A DNA stretch of 64,000 bases. Source: Streptomyces albus subsp. albus. GTDB taxonomy: Bacteria; Actinomycetota; Actinomycetes; Streptomycetales; Streptomycetaceae. The DNA lies in the NCBI RefSeq assembly GCF_000725885.1, contig NZ_JODR01000022.1:62001-126000 (forward strand). Direction: 5' to 3'. The notes beneath the pieces are model-generated. The model worked only from the letters and a program-made list of their open reading frames with translations, was not told the DNA's origin and made no database searches. Position numbers and translations under genes: made by a program. Positions 51,912 through 60,803 of the stretch are shown here, in pieces. The stretch's first letter is position 1; each line of letters opens with the position of its first letter.

Positions 51912-52048
51912 GGCTCCACTATGCGGTTCGTCACTCGCGTATGGCAAGGATCAGTCTGTTAATTGCAGAAGTGTGAATGACAGGGTGTGCACGAAGGGCC
52001 CCGCGTGCCAAACTTCCCTCAACCGATGTCAGTTGGAGGGGAGCGACT

Positions 52049-52921
52049 GTGGCGGACTCGCGGACGGGCGGTGGGGCGCCCACCGTGTTGCGTGTGGTGC
52101 TGGGCAAACGGCTGCAGCACCTGCGGGAGAGGGCGGGCGTGACGTTCGAGCAAGCGGCGAGAGCCCTCGATGTCACGCACGCCACTGTCCGCCGGATGGA
52201 GAAGGCCGAGGTCGGGCTCAAAGTCCCCTACGTGGAGAAGTTGCTGCGCACTTACGGGGTGACCGAGCAGGAGGAGATCGACGGGTTCGTCTCGCTCGCA
52301 CGGGAGGCCAACCAGCCCGGCTGGTGGCACCGCTACCGCGATGTTCTGCCGGAGTGGTTCAGCGTCTTCGTGAGCCTGGAGAGCGAATCGGAGGTCATCC
52401 GCTCCTACGAGCCGCACTATGTGCCCGGGCTGCTCCAGACCGAGAGCTACGCCAGGGCGGTGCTTCGTGCGGGCATGCCGCACGCGCCCGAGGGGGAGAT
52501 CAAGCGCGGTGTCGCGCTGCGCATGGAGCGCCAGACGGTGCTCACCCGCGAGACGGGCGCGCCCCTGCTGTGGTCGGTGATCGACGAGACGGTTCTGCGC
52601 CGTCCGCTCGGCGGACCGGAGGTGATGCGCGAACAGATCGACCATCTGCTCCAGGCCACGGAACGGCCGAACGTGGCGTTGCAGATCATGCCGTTCAGTG
52701 CCGGCCCGCACCCGGCCATGTACGGCCCCTTCCACCTTTTCCGGTTCCCCCTCGACGAACTGCCGGACATGGTCTGCGCGGAGAGCCTCGTGGGCGCCTC
52801 CTACTTCGACCAGAGGGACGACGTCAGCATGTTCCTCGAGGCACTGGACCGGATGAGCGCCCAGGCCGTGCCCCTGGCGCGGACCCGGGCGGTCCTGAGT
52901 GCACTGCGCAAGGAGATCTGA
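52049..52921 (+). CDS. XRE regulator with DUF5753 domain
   Basis: 290 residues from GTG 52049 (GGAGGGGAG upstream). The helix-turn-helix (about 14-70) reads LGKRLQHLRERAGVTFEQAARALDVTHATVRRME. The DUF5753 domain (about 95-280) carries EPHYVPGLLQTESYARAVL and LQIMPFSAGPHPAMYGPFHLFRFP. These regulators work with small DUF397 proteins encoded directly downstream, as here (3-base gap), and with HATPase proteins such as the divergent one. In Streptomyces such modules (BldB/AbaA-like, WhiJ-like) influence development and antibiotic production. The direct targets here are unknown. Confidence 0.93.
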   Translation: MADSRTGGGAPTVLRVVLGKRLQHLRERAGVTFEQAARALDVTHATVRRMEKAEVGLKVPYVEKLLRTYGVTEQEEIDGFVSLAREANQPGWWHRYRDVLPEWFSVFVSLESESEVIRSYEPHYVPGLLQTESYARAVLRAGMPHAPEGEIKRGVALRMERQTVLTRETGAPLLWSVIDETVLRRPLGGPEVMREQIDHLLQATERPNVALQIMPFSAGPHPAMYGPFHLFRFPLDELPDMVCAESLVGASYFDQRDDVSMFLEALDRMSAQAVPLARTRAVLSALRKEI

Positions 52922-52924
52922 ACC

Positions 52925-53161
52925 ATGGGTCGTATCTACAACGGGATGCCAGCCGCTCACCTGGGCAGTGAGGGCTGGCGCAAGCCATGGAGCGGGGGCA
53001 ACGGGGGCAGCTGCGTGGAAGCGCTCAAGCTCGCCGACGGACGGGTGGCGCTGCGCCAGTCCACCGACCCGGACGGTCCCGCCCTCATCTGCAGCCGGAG
53101 CGACATATCGGGCTTCATCCGGGCGGCCAAGGCCGGCGAAGCCGACTTCCTGGTCGCCTGA
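52925..53161 (+). CDS. DUF397 protein
   Basis: 78 residues. WRKPWSGGNGGSCVEALKLADGRVALRQSTDP and ALICSRSDISGFIRAAKAGEADFLV are the full DUF397 pattern (SSxSGxxGxCVEV...RDSK). It starts 3 bases after the XRE gene and is surely co-transcribed with it. DUF397 proteins bind and modulate their paired XRE-DUF5753 regulators, acting much like antitoxin or anti-regulator partners. It is slightly longer at the N-terminus than most. Confidence 0.95.
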   Translation: MGRIYNGMPAAHLGSEGWRKPWSGGNGGSCVEALKLADGRVALRQSTDPDGPALICSRSDISGFIRAAKAGEADFLVA

Positions 53162-53217
53162 CCGCCACTCCGGACCGCACCGACCTGACCGAAATGACCA
53201 ACGAGACGGAGAAGAGC

Positions 53218-54027
53218 GTGTCGGAGACCGGCTTCAGCCCGGAGCAGATAGACACCACGAGGCCGCACCCGGCCCGCATGTACGACTACTACCTCGGGGG
53301 GAAGGACAACTACGAGGCCGACAGGGACGCGGCCGACCGCATCCTGTCCGCTCTTCCGGACGTGGGCGTCACCGCCCGCAGCAACCGAGATTTCATGCAC
53401 CGCGCGGTGCGTACGGTCGTCGGGAACGGGATCCGGCAGATCATCGACATCGGCACCGGCATCCCCACTTCGCCCAACACCCACGAGGTGGCCCGGCAGG
53501 TCGCCCCGGACGTGCGGGTCGCCTATGTCGACAACGACCCGATCGTGTCCACCTACGCGGGGGCGAAGCTGACCAACTCGGGCAACGCCGGGTTCGTCCT
53601 CGCCGACATCCGTGACCCCAAGGGGATCCTCGACCACCCGGTCACCCGCGAACTCATCGACTTCGACCAGCCGGTCGCGCTGATGCTTCTGGCGGTGCTG
53701 CACTTCGTCACCGACGAGGAGGACGCCGCGGGTATCGTGCGGACGCTCACCGAACGGCTGCCCGCCGGCAGCTACCTCGTCCTCAGCCACGGGACGGCGG
53801 ACTTCAACGACAACCAGGGCTTCGGTCAGGTCGCGAAGGTCTACAACGAGGAGTCCACAGCCAGCGCCCAGTGGCGCACCGGCAAGGAGATCTCCGCCTT
53901 CTTCGAGGGCTTTGAGCTGCTGGAGCCCGGCCTGGTGCAGCTTCCGCTGTGGCGGCCCGACGGCCCCGTGCCCACCGCCGGCGAACTCACCCGGCACATG
54001 GGCTACGGCGGGGTCGCCGTCAAGTGA
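53218..54027 (+). CDS. DUF574-type SAM-dependent methyltransferase
   Basis: 269 residues from GTG 53218, chosen because GGAG lies 6 bases upstream; ATG 53194 has no ribosome site. RPHPARMYDYYLGGKDNYEADRDAA opens the family (PF04672). QIIDIGTGIPTSPNTHEVA is motif I, and VRVAYVDNDPIVSTYAGAKL the ribose-binding part. MLLAVLHFVTDEEDAAGIV follows. This family is greatly expanded in Streptomyces and often sits beside XRE-DUF397 genes, as here. Its substrate is unknown. It probably belongs to the same transcript as DUF397. Confidence 0.92.
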   Translation: MSETGFSPEQIDTTRPHPARMYDYYLGGKDNYEADRDAADRILSALPDVGVTARSNRDFMHRAVRTVVGNGIRQIIDIGTGIPTSPNTHEVARQVAPDVRVAYVDNDPIVSTYAGAKLTNSGNAGFVLADIRDPKGILDHPVTRELIDFDQPVALMLLAVLHFVTDEEDAAGIVRTLTERLPAGSYLVLSHGTADFNDNQGFGQVAKVYNEESTASAQWRTGKEISAFFEGFELLEPGLVQLPLWRPDGPVPTAGELTRHMGYGGVAVK

Positions 54028-54199
54028 TCCCTGCCGCCACCGAGTGAACCCGGGGCAGGCCGTACCGCGGTCTGCCCCACGCCGCCGCAGGCCACGGAGA
54101 CGGTATGCGGGTGTGTCCGTCCGGCCATCCACCCAAAGACAGCGTGCTGGCGGGTAATCAGATCGCATAGGGTGAGCACGGCATGACACAGTGGCGCTC

Positions 54200-54964
54200 A
54201 TGACGATGCCGCCTCCGCCGAACCACCCGCCGTCGGGTGGTCCGCCGCCCCCTGCCCAGCCTCCGGCGGGCTTCGGCCCTCCTGGTTCCGGCGGTTTCGG
54301 ACCGCCGGTCACGCCGGGCGGCTGGCCGCCCCCGCCGCCTCCGCCGCAGGGTGGCGGCCGGGGCAAGGTGATCGCCGCGGTGGTGGCAGCCGCCGTCGTC
54401 GCTCTCGCTCTCATCACGGCGTCGGTGCTCTATCTGACGCGCGACGGCTCCCAGGCTGACGACAAGGCGGACGACAAGCCCTCGACGTCGCCCGCTGCGC
54501 CGTCGGACGAGCCGGGCACGGAGCCCTCCAGTGAGCCCTCGGGTGACAGCTCAACGGACTTCCCGGACCTCGACGAGGACGACGAGCCCTCCGAGGAGCC
54601 GGACGAGGGGGCCAGCGACGTGCCGCTGCCCACCTTCCTGCTCCAGGTCGGCGACTGCTACGACCGGTCCGAGGAGCGCGAGGGTGCCGTGGAGAGGCGG
54701 GACTGCGACGGTCCGCACGACGCGGAGGTCGTCAGCCGCGAGAAGATCACCGGCGACTACAGCACCGACAGCGGGGTCCGCCTGGAGGCCGACTCGCTCT
54801 GCCGCTCCTCCTTGCGTAACAAGGCCGCCAAGCAGCCGAGCGGCACGGTGGGCGGCACGCTCATCACGTACCCGAAAGCCGAGAACGTCGGAACGAGCTT
54901 CAGCTACGTCACGTGCAGTCTCACCGCGGGCAAGAACAAGAAGCTGCAGAAGCCTTTGGTGTGA
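54200..54964 (+). CDS. Pro-rich single-pass membrane protein of septum-formation type
   Basis: 254 residues from ATG 54200 (GTG 54191 and ATG 54206 are alternatives). A cytoplasmic Pro/Gly-rich segment (about 1-55, PPPPNHPPSGGPPPP) leads into one membrane helix (IAAVVAAAVVALALITASVLYL). An acidic Ser/Asp/Pro linker (about 85-140) precedes an extracellular domain with LQVGDCYDRSEE and VERRDCDGPHDAEVVSRE, the Cys-pair pattern of the actinobacterial septum-formation domain (PF13845). Two more cysteines (DSLCRSS, VTCSL) suggest two disulfides. The role is not established. Monocistronic. Confidence 0.82.
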   Translation: MTMPPPPNHPPSGGPPPPAQPPAGFGPPGSGGFGPPVTPGGWPPPPPPPQGGGRGKVIAAVVAAAVVALALITASVLYLTRDGSQADDKADDKPSTSPAAPSDEPGTEPSSEPSGDSSTDFPDLDEDDEPSEEPDEGASDVPLPTFLLQVGDCYDRSEEREGAVERRDCDGPHDAEVVSREKITGDYSTDSGVRLEADSLCRSSLRNKAAKQPSGTVGGTLITYPKAENVGTSFSYVTCSLTAGKNKKLQKPLV

Positions 54965-55117
54965 GGTGAGCCCCCGAACGCGCCCCCGGTGACGTCAACG
55001 CGACTGCGAATGTCACCAGTTGGGCCTCCTTGTTTGGCATGAACGCGTCTACCGGAGGGTAAATCCGCTGCGGCTGGTGTGACAGCTGTTCCTTCCGTGC
55101 CATCCATGAGAGGTCCC

Positions 55118-55918
55118 ATGAAGCTGCGCAGACGGGCATTCGCGGCCACCGCCGTCACCGCCCTCCTCGGACTGTCGTCCCTCACCGGCGCCACCGCCGT
55201 GGCGGCCGAAGACACCGCCGCCACGGGCTATGTGGCACTCGGCGATTCCTACTCCTCCGGGGTGGGCGCCGGGGACTACGACGGAAGCGACTGCAAACGC
55301 AGCGCGAACGCCTACCCCCAGCTGTGGCGCACCGCCAACTCACCCTCCTCCTTCGACTTCCCCGCCTGCTCGGGAGCGCGCACGGACGACGTGCTCGCCA
55401 ACCAGCTCGGTGCGCTCAACTCCTCGACCGGTCTGGTCAGCATCAGTATCGGCGGCAACGACGCGGGCTTCGGCGACACGATGACGGCCTGTGTCACACA
55501 GGGCGAGAGCGCCTGCCTGGAGCGCGTCCAGCAGGCCCGCACCTACATCGCTCAGACCCTCCCCGGCAAACTCGACACCGTCTACGACGCCATCCGGGCC
55601 AAGGCCCCCTCGGCGAAGGTGGTCGTGCTGGGCTACCCCCACATGTACAAGCTCGACGGCAACTGCTCCGTCGGCATCAGCGAGAAGTCCCGTGCGGCGA
55701 TCAACGCCGCCTCCGACGATCTGAACGAGATCACCGCCAAGCGCGCCGCGGACCACGGCTACAGCTTCGGCGATGTGCGGCCGGCCTTCTCCGGGCATGA
55801 GATCTGCTCGGGCGACGAGTGGCTGCACAGTGTCACCCTTCCGGTGGACGAGTCGTACCACCCCACCGCCGCGGGCCAGTCCGGCGGCTACCTCCCGGTG
55901 CTGGAAGGTCTTGCCTGA
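55118..55918 (+). CDS. secreted SGNH/GDSL esterase or lipase
   Basis: 266 residues from ATG 55118, preceded by AGAGG. The signal peptide covers about residues 1-31 (KLRRRAFAATA to VAA-ED). The catalytic blocks are GDSYSSGVGAGDY (nucleophile Ser in GDSYS), SISIGGNDAGFGDTM (block III, oxyanion Gly and Asn), and DESYHPTAAGQ (catalytic His). Six cysteines in pairs (DCKRS, PACSG, TACVT, SACLE, NCSVG, EICSG) fit the three-disulfide secreted lipases of Streptomyces rimosus type. It would hydrolyse lipid esters outside the cell. A strong terminator follows. Confidence 0.93.
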   Translation: MKLRRRAFAATAVTALLGLSSLTGATAVAAEDTAATGYVALGDSYSSGVGAGDYDGSDCKRSANAYPQLWRTANSPSSFDFPACSGARTDDVLANQLGALNSSTGLVSISIGGNDAGFGDTMTACVTQGESACLERVQQARTYIAQTLPGKLDTVYDAIRAKAPSAKVVVLGYPHMYKLDGNCSVGISEKSRAAINAASDDLNEITAKRAADHGYSFGDVRPAFSGHEICSGDEWLHSVTLPVDESYHPTAAGQSGGYLPVLEGLA

Positions 55919-55931
55919 CCCGATGCTCCGT

Positions 55932-55969
55932 GTGTGCCGCCGCCTCTGCCCGCAGAGGCGGCGGCACAC
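55932..55969. terminator. strong bidirectional hairpin after the esterase gene
   Basis: Perfect 17-bp arms (GTGTGCCGCCGCCTCTG at 55932-55948, complement at 55953-55969) with loop CCCG, between the esterase gene and the convergent SWIM-protein gene. Confidence 0.9.
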
Positions 55970-55976
55970 GGTCGTC

Positions 55977-57314
55977 TCAGTCCTCCCCGGCGGGCGGCTC
56001 CGCGTCGTCCGCGAGTGCCGCCGCGAGCGCCACCGCCGCGTCCCGCTCCGGGCGGCCCACCGGCCACCACGCGCCCCGCTGCCGGCGGAACGGCCACCAG
56101 CGGCCGTCCGGCCCGTAGCGCAGCTGCGCCTCCGCTCCCACCGCCGTCCAGCACGTTCCCGCGGCACGCAGGGCGGGACGGGCCTCCTCCTGCGGCCAGG
56201 AGTCCTCCAGCAGGTCCCGCGCCCGCTCCACGGCCCCCGGAGGCGGCGTCCAGCTCTCCTCCAGGACGGCCAGCGCCTCCGCACCGCCGAACCGCCAAGC
56301 CCGTACGGCACGTCGCAGATCCTCCACCCCGCGGCCACAGCCCTCCGCGAGCCGGCCGAGCGTCGCGCTCGGGTGCGTGGCGGCGAACCGCACGGCGTCC
56401 TCCCACGCGGTGAGCGTCCGTGGTGGAGCGGCGTCGGCGTGTTCCGCGGACAGGGCCTCGGCGAGCAGTCGGCCGGCCCTCGCCGCGGCGTCCTCCGCCA
56501 GCAGTTCCAGTGCTTCGACGTCCACGTCCGGACCGGCGGATTCCGCGCCCTCCAGCGCTAGGACACGCGGTGCTTCCCCTACCGGTGTCGGCTGTGGGGG
56601 CAGCGGCGGCAGCAGAGCACCCAGGACGAACGCTTCGGCCGCGTCCACTCCGGCCGGTTCCGCACCGGTAACGGGCGCCCCGTCGCCTGGACCACCGGAC
56701 GACTCACGTGCCGCGCGTGCTGTGCTGCGTTCCTGCAAGGCTTCCAGCACCTCGCGCTCCGCCCGGCCGCGCAGCAACAGCAGCGCGAAGGGATCCTCGT
56801 CCAGCACCCGGGCCATCTGGTAACTGAGCGCCGCGGTGTGCGGACAGTGGTCCCAGGCACCGCACGCACACTCGGCGTCCAGATCGCCGATGCCCGGCAG
56901 CAGGTCGAGCCCGGCGTCGGCCGCGTCCTCCATGAGACGGGGCGGCATGTCGCGGTCCAGCAGGGCCGCGATGTGTCCAGCCTGAGCGACCATCACATCG
57001 AGCAGCCGTTCCCACTCGTCCGCGTCGAGTTCGCGCAGCAGTACGTCTGCCCGCAGCGGCGACCGGTCGCTTCCCGGTACCACGGCGGTGATCCGGCCGG
57101 GGCGTACCGAGACGGCACCGACCGCTCCCTGCCGGGCGAGCGCCCTGCCCCGTTTGAGCTGTTTGCCGTCCAGTGCGGTGTCCTCCAGGGCCTGCAACCA
57201 TGTCCGGCCCCACCATGTACGGGCGAAGCCCTGCCCCTGGGCGGGCGGCGGCGGTGCGTAGAGGCGCTCCCGCTCCGCCGTTCCGTGCTCCTGCCCGGCG
57301 TCGTCCCTGTCCAT
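55977..57314 (-). CDS. SWIM zinc-finger protein
   Basis: 445 residues from ATG 57314 (GAGAGGA upstream). FARTWWGRTWLQALEDTALDG opens the family. The SWIM motif CxCxnCxH appears as ECACGAWDHCPHTAALSYQMA at about residues 148-166 and binds zinc and nucleic acid or protein. The C-terminal half is acidic and Ala/Leu-rich with an Arg/Trp-rich end (GRWWPFRRQRGAWWPVG). It lies 38 bases downstream of the SNF2 helicase gene. This pairing is conserved in actinobacteria, so the two proteins probably act as one complex on DNA. Confidence 0.9.
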   Translation of the reverse strand: MDRDDAGQEHGTAERERLYAPPPPAQGQGFARTWWGRTWLQALEDTALDGKQLKRGRALARQGAVGAVSVRPGRITAVVPGSDRSPLRADVLLRELDADEWERLLDVMVAQAGHIAALLDRDMPPRLMEDAADAGLDLLPGIGDLDAECACGAWDHCPHTAALSYQMARVLDEDPFALLLLRGRAEREVLEALQERSTARAARESSGGPGDGAPVTGAEPAGVDAAEAFVLGALLPPLPPQPTPVGEAPRVLALEGAESAGPDVDVEALELLAEDAAARAGRLLAEALSAEHADAAPPRTLTAWEDAVRFAATHPSATLGRLAEGCGRGVEDLRRAVRAWRFGGAEALAVLEESWTPPPGAVERARDLLEDSWPQEEARPALRAAGTCWTAVGAEAQLRYGPDGRWWPFRRQRGAWWPVGRPERDAAVALAAALADDAEPPAGED

Positions 57315-57352
57315 CGTTTTCCTCTCCCCGTCGTGTACCGGTCGGACCCCGT

Positions 57353-60304
57353 TCACCGGGCCTCCCCGCGCAGCGCCACCAGTTCGGCCAGCTCCGTGTC
57401 GCTCAGTTCGGTCAACGCGGCCTCCCCGGAACCGAGCACGGAGTCGGCGAGCGCCTGCTTGCGGCGCAGCATCTCGGCGATGCGGTCCTCGACCGTGCCC
57501 TCGGTGATGAGCCGGTGCACCTGGACGGGCTGTGTCTGGCCGATCCGGTACGCACGGTCGGTCGCCTGTGCCTCGACCGCCGGGTTCCACCAGCGGTCGT
57601 AGTGGATGACATGGCTGGCACGGGTGAGATTGAGGCCGGTGCCGGCTGCCTTGAGGGAGAGCAGGAAGACCGGTGCGGCACCTTCCTGGAAGCGGCGCAC
57701 CATCTCCTCGCGCCGGGCCACCGGTGTGCCGCCGTGCAGCAACTGACTGGCCACACCCCGAGCGCCCAGGTGCCGCTCCAGCAGCTGTGCCATGTGCACG
57801 TACTGGGTGAACACCAGCACGCTCGCCTGCTCGGCGAGGAGCGCGTCGAGCAGTTCGTCCAGCAGTTCCAGCTTTCCCGAGCGGCCCGGCAGCCGGGCGT
57901 CGTCCTCCTTGAGGTATTGCGCCGGGTGGTTGCAGATCTGCTTGAGCGAGGTGAGCAGTTTGACGACCAGTCCGCGCCGCTCGATGCCGGCCGTGCCCCG
58001 CAGCGCGTCGAGGCTCTCACGGACCACCGCCTCGTACAGTCCGGCCTGCTCGGGGGTCAGCCGGACACTGCGGTCGGTCTCCGTCTTGGCCGGCAGTTCC
58101 GGCGCGATCCCCGGGTCGGTCTTGTGACGCCGCAGCAGGAACGGACGGACGAGCCGCGAGAGCCGTTCGGCCGCCGCTGGATCGCCGCCCTCGACCGCGT
58201 CGGCGTACCGCCTGCGGAACGTACCCAGGCGGCCCAGCAGACCGGGAGTCGTCCAGTCGAGCACCGACCACAGTTCCGACAGGTTGTTCTCGACCGGCGT
58301 GCCCGTCAGAGCGACACGTGCCCGAGTGGGCAGGGTCCGCAGTGCCTTCGCCGTGGCGGCGAACGGATTCTTCACATGCTGCGCCTCGTCGGCGACGACC
58401 ATGCCCCAGCTCCGGCCGTCACCGGGCACCAGACGGGCGGCGTCCAGCCGCATCGTGCCGTAGGTGGTGAGAACGACTTCTCCCGCACGGAGTTCGTCGA
58501 GACGGCGGCCGGGGCCGTGGTAGCGCCGCACCGGGGTGCCGGGCGCGAACCGTTCGATCTCCCGCTGCCAGTTGCCCATCAGCGAGGCGGGACACACCAC
58601 CAGTGTGGGACCGGCCGTGGCGCCTTCCTCCTGGCGGCGCAGATGGAGGGCGATCACCGTGATCGTCTTGCCCAGCCCCATGTCGTCGGCCAGGCACGCA
58701 CCCAGGCCGAGGGAGGTCATACGGTGCAGCCAGTCCAGACCGCGCAGCTGGTAGTCGCGCAGCGTGGCACGCAACCGTGCCGGCGGCGGCAGCGGGGGCT
58801 CTTCCCGGCGCTCCGGGTCGGACAGCCGCTCCCGCAGGGCCTCCAGCGGTCCGGCGGCCTCCACCGTGACGTGCTCGCCGTCCTGCTCGACGGAGCCTGT
58901 CAGCACCGCGTCCAGTGCCTCCAGTGTGCCCACTTCGCGGTCCACCCGTTGCCGCGCCGTACGCACCTGCTCCGGGTCCAGCAGCACCCACTGGTCGCGC
59001 AGCCGCACCAGGGGGCGGCCGGCTTCGGCCAGCTGATCCAGTTCGGCGCGGGTCACCTCCTGGCCGCCGACGGCGAAGCGCCAGTCGAAGCGCAGCAGCG
59101 TGTCGGGGGCGAGCAAGGAGGGCAGCCCGGTTTCCGTCCGCCCGCGGCCGTCCCGAGCGGACTGTGCCTCCTCGTCCGCGGCGCCGATCACCGCACGGGA
59201 GGTGAGCGAGCGGACGAACTCCCGCGGCCAGTGCACCTGAACGCCGGCCGCGGCCAGTGCCCGGGGAACGGCGGAGCCGAGCAGCTCGGCGATCTCGTCG
59301 TCGGCCAGGTCGATCGCGTCCGGCACCGCCGCTGTCAGCAGTGGGGACAGCGCTTCCCATGCTGCCGCGGCCCGGCGCAACGTGCGCAGCGCGAAGGTGC
59401 GCGCCTGGGGCCCGAACCGGCGGGCGGTGGCCGTGTTTCCGGCCCACACCTCGGCGGCGTCCGCGACCAGCGCGCTGTCGGTCGTCGCGTGCAGTTGCAG
59501 GACTCCCCGGAAGGCCGGCCGTGTCTGCGTCTCCTGTGACAGCAACAGATCCGGTTCCGTCTCCGCCGCCGGGTCGGCCTGGGGCAACCCGCTGACCTCG
59601 ATGCGCAGGGACAGCCGCACCCCGCCGTCGGACCCCGCCGCCATCCGGGACGCCCACTCCCGCAGATGCGGAACGGCTGTGGGTGCTTCATCGGCGTACG
59701 CGGGCCCGCCCGCGACAAGAGGGGCCGCCGGGGTACGGGGGAGCGTGTCGGCCACGGCGTCGAGGAAAGCGCGCACCAGAGGGTCGGGCGCCGGCATCAG
59801 CAAAGAGCCGTCCTGGGATATCGGTACGGCGTGGGCGGGCGGTGGCACGGCGGCGGCCAGCCCGGCCACCACGGCGTTGTCCTCGGTGCGCAGGGGCGCC
59901 GGCCGCCAGATGTCGTATCCTCCCGGGCTGACGCCCGGCAGCAGTCGCCCCTGTGCGGTGATCCGAAGAGCGTGCAGGGCGACGGCTCCCCAGAAGACAG
60001 TGGTGTCGTCCGCACACTCGTCCTCCCGTGCGGCGTGGGCGCGGGTGAGGACAGGCAGGGCGTCTCGTACGGTCAGCCTCAGCGCGGGCACGGTGCGCGT
60101 CGTCACACCGTCGTCACCAGGCAGGACGACCGTCAGTCCGCTGGGGCTGGCCGATGCCGGTGTCTCGGGCAGGGCACCGTCCGGGTGCCAGAAAGCGACC
60201 TGTGAGAGGCGTGGCGGGTCGGCCGGCAAGAACACGGCCACGCAGTGGGTGAGCTGGGACATCCATGAGGGGTTTGCCAGGGTCTGTGCCACAGTTCCGC
60301 GCAT
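57353..60304 (-). CDS. SNF2-family DEAD/DEAH-box helicase
   Basis: 983 residues from ATG 60304 (ATG 60262 is an alternative). An N-terminal SNF2-associated domain (about 1-480) is followed by the motor: ACLADDMGLGKTITVIALHL (Walker A, motif I), VVADEAQHVKN (motif II), VALTGTPVENNLSELWSVLDW (motif III), the second RecA fold with VLVFTQYVHMAQLL, and SHVIHYDRWWNPAVEAQATDRAYRIGQTQPVQVHRL (motifs V-VI). It resembles the HelZ/RapA-like group of bacterial SWI2/SNF2 ATPases that translocate on double-stranded DNA and remodel bound proteins. It is the first gene of a two-gene operon with the SWIM protein. Confidence 0.95.
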   Translation of the reverse strand: MRGTVAQTLANPSWMSQLTHCVAVFLPADPPRLSQVAFWHPDGALPETPASASPSGLTVVLPGDDGVTTRTVPALRLTVRDALPVLTRAHAAREDECADDTTVFWGAVALHALRITAQGRLLPGVSPGGYDIWRPAPLRTEDNAVVAGLAAAVPPPAHAVPISQDGSLLMPAPDPLVRAFLDAVADTLPRTPAAPLVAGGPAYADEAPTAVPHLREWASRMAAGSDGGVRLSLRIEVSGLPQADPAAETEPDLLLSQETQTRPAFRGVLQLHATTDSALVADAAEVWAGNTATARRFGPQARTFALRTLRRAAAAWEALSPLLTAAVPDAIDLADDEIAELLGSAVPRALAAAGVQVHWPREFVRSLTSRAVIGAADEEAQSARDGRGRTETGLPSLLAPDTLLRFDWRFAVGGQEVTRAELDQLAEAGRPLVRLRDQWVLLDPEQVRTARQRVDREVGTLEALDAVLTGSVEQDGEHVTVEAAGPLEALRERLSDPERREEPPLPPPARLRATLRDYQLRGLDWLHRMTSLGLGACLADDMGLGKTITVIALHLRRQEEGATAGPTLVVCPASLMGNWQREIERFAPGTPVRRYHGPGRRLDELRAGEVVLTTYGTMRLDAARLVPGDGRSWGMVVADEAQHVKNPFAATAKALRTLPTRARVALTGTPVENNLSELWSVLDWTTPGLLGRLGTFRRRYADAVEGGDPAAAERLSRLVRPFLLRRHKTDPGIAPELPAKTETDRSVRLTPEQAGLYEAVVRESLDALRGTAGIERRGLVVKLLTSLKQICNHPAQYLKEDDARLPGRSGKLELLDELLDALLAEQASVLVFTQYVHMAQLLERHLGARGVASQLLHGGTPVARREEMVRRFQEGAAPVFLLSLKAAGTGLNLTRASHVIHYDRWWNPAVEAQATDRAYRIGQTQPVQVHRLITEGTVEDRIAEMLRRKQALADSVLGSGEAALTELSDTELAELVALRGEAR

Positions 60305-60514
60305 TCCTCAAATTTGACTAGTGGGGAGGGGCGCTGAGGGTACAGCACAGCGGGACGGATGCGAAAACGCCGTGGCGGAGCCCACCGGCACCGGACGTCC
60401 GAGAGCGGTGGAGGGAACCTGACGGGCCGGAACGGCGTTTTGAGGAAAGAAGAGGCGGAGCACCGTGCGGACGGCAGCAGCGGGAGCACCGCCCCGCGTG
60501 GAGGAGGGCATGAG

Positions 60515-60697
60515 ATGACGAACCGGGCCAAGGTCGCCGTGGGCGGAGTGGCGGTCGGTCTGCTCCTGTGGTGGCTGACGTCGTTCTGGATCGCACTGCT
60601 GGTCATCGTCGGGGTTCCGGTGGCCGCGTATCTGGCGCTCGACCCCTCCCAGCGGCGGAGGCTGCGCCGGGTCAGCCGCAAGGAGCTGGGACGCTGA
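60515..60697 (+). CDS. 60-residue membrane protein
   Basis: ATG 60515 has GAGGAGG 8-10 bases upstream. Two hydrophobic helices (KVAVGGVAVGLLLWWLTSFW, IALLVIVGVPVAAYLALD) separated by a tight turn are followed by a basic tail (QRRRLRRVSRKELGR), so both ends should be inside. It is divergent from the SNF2 gene with 210 bases between them, in which TTGACT at about 60312 is the only promoter-like element. No function is known. Confidence 0.82.
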   Translation: MTNRAKVAVGGVAVGLLLWWLTSFWIALLVIVGVPVAAYLALDPSQRRRLRRVSRKELGR

Positions 60698-60803
60698 CGG
60701 TCGCCCTCCCCGGCTGACGGCCGCCTTCCGCTCGGGCGGCGCGCACGCCCGCGCACCGACGGCACTTGGGTGCGGCAAGCCCCGCCCAGGGGCGATGCCT
60801 TTC

